Of a stretch of 25,514 nt of DNA, positions 22,662 through 25,514 are shown piece after piece (within the stretch, counting starts at the first letter, position 1; the number at the start of each line of letters is the position of its first letter). Source of the stretch: Saccoglossus kowalevskii (taxonomy: Eukaryota > Hemichordata > Enteropneusta > Harrimaniidae). The DNA lies in assembly GCF_000003605.2 (NCBI RefSeq), contig NW_003119118.1:1-25514 (forward strand). Reading direction: 5' to 3'. A program made the translations under genes and the position numbers. The notes beneath the pieces were generated by a model. It had not been told where the DNA came from. It saw nothing but the letters and a program-made list of their open reading frames with translations, and searched no databases.

Positions 22662-22917
22662 CATTAACATATTTACAACCACTGCGTCAGGTAGCATGTC
22701 AATATGACACTATCAATAACATCTTCACAACCACTGTGTCAGGTAGCATATCTCTATGACACTACCAATAACATCTTTACAACTGTGTCAGATAGTATGT
22801 CTCTATGACACTACCAATAACATCTTCACAACAACTGTGTCAGATAGCATGTGTCTATGGCACTACAATAACATCTTCCCAACAACTGTGTCAGATAGCA
22901 TGTCTCTATGACAGTAC
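22662..22917 (+). repeat. C module inserted into a type I context
   Basis: Both ends are hybrid: the left reads CCATTAACATATTTAC (a CCATTAAC monomer switched into the C module), and the right reads GACAGTAC and leads directly into a type I module. The monomer order is that of a full C module. Confidence 0.82.
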
Positions 22918-23333
22918 CAATAACATCTTCACAACCAATGTGGCAGGTATCATGTCTCTATGACACTACCAATAACATTTTTACAACCACTGTGTCAGAT
23001 AGCATGTCTATATGACACTATCAATAACATCTTCACAACCACTGTGTCAGGTAGCATGTCTATATGACACTACCAATAACATCTTCACAACCACTGTGTC
23101 AGGTAGCATGTCTCTATGACAGTACCAATAACATCTTCACAACCACTGTGTCAGGTAGCATGTCTCTACGACACTACCATTAACATCTTCACAGCAACTG
23201 TGTCTGATAGCATGTCTCTATGATACTACCAATAACATCGTTACAACAACTGTGTCAGGTAGCATGTCTCTATGGCACTACCAATAACACCTTCACAACC
23301 ACTGTGTCAGGTAGCATGTCTCTATGACACTGC
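22918..23333 (+). repeat. Type I module before A14
   Basis: Subtype AATGTGGCAGGTATCATG, shared only with the module at 24623. Ends GACACTGCC. Confidence 0.8.
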
Positions 23334-23533
23334 CAATAACGTCTTTATAACAACTGTGTCAGATATTATGTCTATATAACACTTCCGATAACATCTTCAC
23401 AACCACTGTGTCAGTCTCTATGGCACTACCAATAACATCTTCACAACAACAGTGTCATATAGCATGTCTCTATGGCACTACCAATAACATCATCGCAACC
23501 ACTGTGTCAGGTAGCATGTCTCTATGACTCTAC
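23334..23533 (+). repeat. A cassette 14
   Basis: GTCATATAG subtype, followed by the 49-bp monomer at 23586, two TATATGAC copies and CCATTAAC. It is 1077 bp after cassette 13. Confidence 0.88.
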
Positions 23534-24103
23534 CAATAACATCTTCACAACCACTGTGTCAGGTAGCATGTCTCTATGACACTACCAATAACATCTTTAC
23601 AACTGTGTCAGATAGCATGTCTTTATGACACTATCAATAACATCTTCACAACCACTGTGTCAGGTAGCATGTCTATATGACACTATCAATAACATCTTCA
23701 CAACCACTGTGTCAGGTAGCATGTCTATATGACACTACCATTAACATCTTCACAACCACTGTGTCAGATAGCATGTCTCTATGACACTACCAATAACATT
23801 TTTCACAACCACTGTGTCAGATAGAATGTCTCTATGACACTACCAATAACATCTTCACAACAACTGTGTTAGATAGCATGTCTCTATGACACTACCAATA
23901 GCATCTTCACAACAACTGTGTCAGATAGTATGTCTCTATGACACTACCAATAACATCTTCACAACAACTGTGTCAGATAGTATGTCTCTATGACACTACC
24001 AATAACATCTTCACAACAACTGTGTTAGATAGCATGTCTCTATGACACTACCAATAACATCTTCACAACAACTGTGTCATGTAGCGTGTCTTTATGACAC
24101 TAC

Positions 24104-24206
24104 CAATAACATTTTCACAACAACCCGGTCAGATAGCATGTCTCTATGACACTACCAATAACATTTTATAACAACGGTGTCAGATATTATGTCTATATAA
24201 CACTTC
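24104..24206 (+). repeat. B cassette 9
   Basis: CCCGG monomer with the 51-bp CATTTTATAACAACGGTG monomer, 821 bp after the cassette 14 marker and 884 bp before that of cassette 15. Confidence 0.85.
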
Positions 24207-24622
24207 CGATAACATCTTTACAACCACTGTGTCAGATAGCATGTCTCTATGACACTACCAATACCATTTTTACAACCACTGTGTCAGGTAGCATGTCTAT
24301 ATGACACTACCAATAACATCTTCACAACCACTGTGTCAGATAGCATGTCTCTATGACCCTACCAATAACATCTTTACAACCACTGTGTCAGGTAGCATGT
24401 CTCTATGACACTACCAATAACATCTTCACAACCACTGTGTGAGGTAGCATGTCTATATGACACTATCAATAACATCTTCACAACCACTGTGTCAGGTAGC
24501 ATGTCTATATGACACTATCAATAACATCTTCACAACCACTGTGTCAGGTAGCATGTCTATATGACACTACCAATAACATCTTCACAACCACTGTGTCAGG
24601 TAGCATGTCTCTATGACAGTAC

Positions 24623-25038
24623 CAATAACATCTTCACAACCAATGTGGCAGGTATCATGTCTCTATGACACTACCAATAACATTTTTACAACCACTGTGT
24701 CAGATAGCATGTCTATATGACACTATCAATAACATCTTCACAACCACTGTGTCAGGTAGCATGTCTATATGACACTACCAATAACATCTTCACAACCACT
24801 GTGTCAGGTAGCATGTCTCTATGACAGTACCAATAACATCTTCACAACCACTGTGTCAGGTAGCATGTCTCTACGACACTACCATTAACATCTTCACAGC
24901 AACTGTGTCTGATAGCATGTCTCTATGATACTACCAATAACATCGTTACAACAACTGTGTCAGGTAGCATGTCTCTATGGCACTACCAATAACACCTTCA
25001 CAACCACTGTGTCAGGTAGCATGTCTCTATGACACTAC
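24623..25038 (+). repeat. Type I module before A15
   Basis: Subtype AATGTGGCAGGTATCATG; all eight markers in order. Confidence 0.8.
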
Positions 25039-25238
25039 CAATAACGTCTTTATAACAACTGTGTCAGATATTATGTCTATATAACACTTCCGATAACATC
25101 TTCACAACCACTGTGTCAGTCTCTATGGCACTACCAATAACATCTTCACAACAACAGTGTCAGATAGCATGTCTCTATGGCACTACCAATAACATCATCG
25201 CAACCACTGTGTCAGGTAGCATGTCTCTATGACTCTAC
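25039..25238 (+). repeat. A cassette 15
   Basis: Standard composition with GTCAGATAG. It is the last marker cassette in the window; after its fourth monomer the array shifts to another monomer family. Confidence 0.88.
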
Positions 25239-25514
25239 CAATAACATCTTCACAACCACTGTGTCTGATAGCATGTCTTCGTGACACTACCAATAACATC
25301 TTCACAACCACTGTGTCAGATAGCATGTCTGTATGGCACTACCAATAACATCTTCACAACAACTGTGTCAGATAGCATGTCTATATGACACTACCAATAA
25401 CATCTTCACAACCACTGCGTCATATAGCATGTCTCCATGACACTACCAATAACATCTTCACAACAACTGTGTCAGATAGCATGTCTCCATGACACTACAA
25501 TAACATCTTCACAA
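25239..25514 (+). repeat. Closing block resembling the start of the window
   Basis: About five monomers with GTCTTCGTGAC, GTCTGTATGGC, TGCGTCATATAG and two GTCTCCATGAC copies, ending in a 51-bp CACTACAATAAC junction. The same kinds of monomers, in nearly the same order, are at about 140-377. Confidence 0.75.

Larger units (their letters stand above)
1..25514 (+). repeat. 52-bp satellite DNA array, whole window
   Basis: The entire window is one tandem array of a 52-bp monomer, about 494 copies, all in the same orientation and running off both ends. Each copy carries the landmarks CAATAACATC, CACAAC, CTGTGTCAG, GCATGTCT and ATGACACTAC in that order. Most copies differ from the consensus at only a few positions, and the same variants recur at many sites, which is the mark of homogenisation by unequal exchange or gene conversion. 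Lengths other than 52 are rare and recurrent: 44, 49, 51 and 53 bp. Consensus stops (TAA at monomer position 4, TAG at 31, TGA at 44) combine with a length of 1 mod 3 to close every forward frame, and the reverse strand has stops in all frames of each monomer, so it is not coding. Long satellites of this kind are known from eukaryotic heterochromatin; species and chromosomal site are not readable here. Confidence 0.97.

Noticed and set aside
1-25514. CRISPR array
   Set aside because: Repeats are contiguous with no unique spacers; the variable parts are shared variants and not distinct spacers, and no cas genes are present.
1-25514. Repetitive protein gene (3 monomers = 156 bp = 52 codons)
   Set aside because: Consensus stops close all six frames within three monomers or fewer, and indels are not in multiples of three.
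1-25514. Tandem tRNA, 5S rRNA or snRNA genes
   Set aside because: A 52-bp unit is too short, and no polymerase III internal box pattern or tRNA clover-leaf landmarks were recognised.
1-25514. Telomeric repeat or retroelement remnants
   Set aside because: No short G-rich telomere motif, long terminal repeat borders, target-site duplications or poly-A tails were seen.

Overview
The whole 25.5 kb window is a single, uninterrupted head-to-tail satellite array with a 52-bp monomer, about 494 copies by register counting. All copies lie on the same strand. A copy that looks like the consensus lies at 621-672 (about 40% G+C, no CpG). I found no gene, RNA gene, transposon, unique spacer sequence or CRISPR array. 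Stop codons fall in all three forward frames within every three monomers and in all three reverse frames within each monomer. This is typical of eukaryotic heterochromatin (centromeric, pericentromeric, subtelomeric or sex-chromosome satellite). I do not recognise the monomer and cannot name the species or the chromosomal location.

The array has a layered higher-order structure built from diagnostic variant monomers. 'A cassettes' (200 bp: a TTCCGAT-ending monomer, a 44-bp monomer with an 8-bp deletion, then two marked monomers) occur 15 times, and a hybrid makes 16. 'B cassettes' (a CCCGGTCAG monomer followed by an AACGGTG/TTCCGAT monomer) occur nine times, four of them with the second monomer type doubled. 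Between them lie recurring modules: type I (416 bp) or type II (208 bp) immediately before A, and a 'C module' of about 256 bp carrying a 49-bp monomer. Spacings between markers equal whole multiples of 52 after subtracting the visible indels (for example 821 = 16x52-8-3; 884 = 17x52), so the array grew by register-preserving unequal exchange.

Layout: 1-1970 is a block without A or B cassettes, with its own short local duplications, ending in a type I module. From 1971 to about 5.1 kb are A cassettes 1-4. From 5.1 to 25.2 kb A and B cassettes are interleaved in units of variable length (B to B about 1.8-3.2 kb). The last 250 bp resemble the first 380 bp. Several recombination footprints can be read directly: an A/B hybrid at about 11.4 kb, a tandem duplication at 8.46-9.66 kb, a 416-bp duplication ending in a scar at 19,371, and a module insertion at 22,662-22,917. 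A patch at 11.92-12.24 kb is abnormally divergent and may be an assembly or polishing fault.
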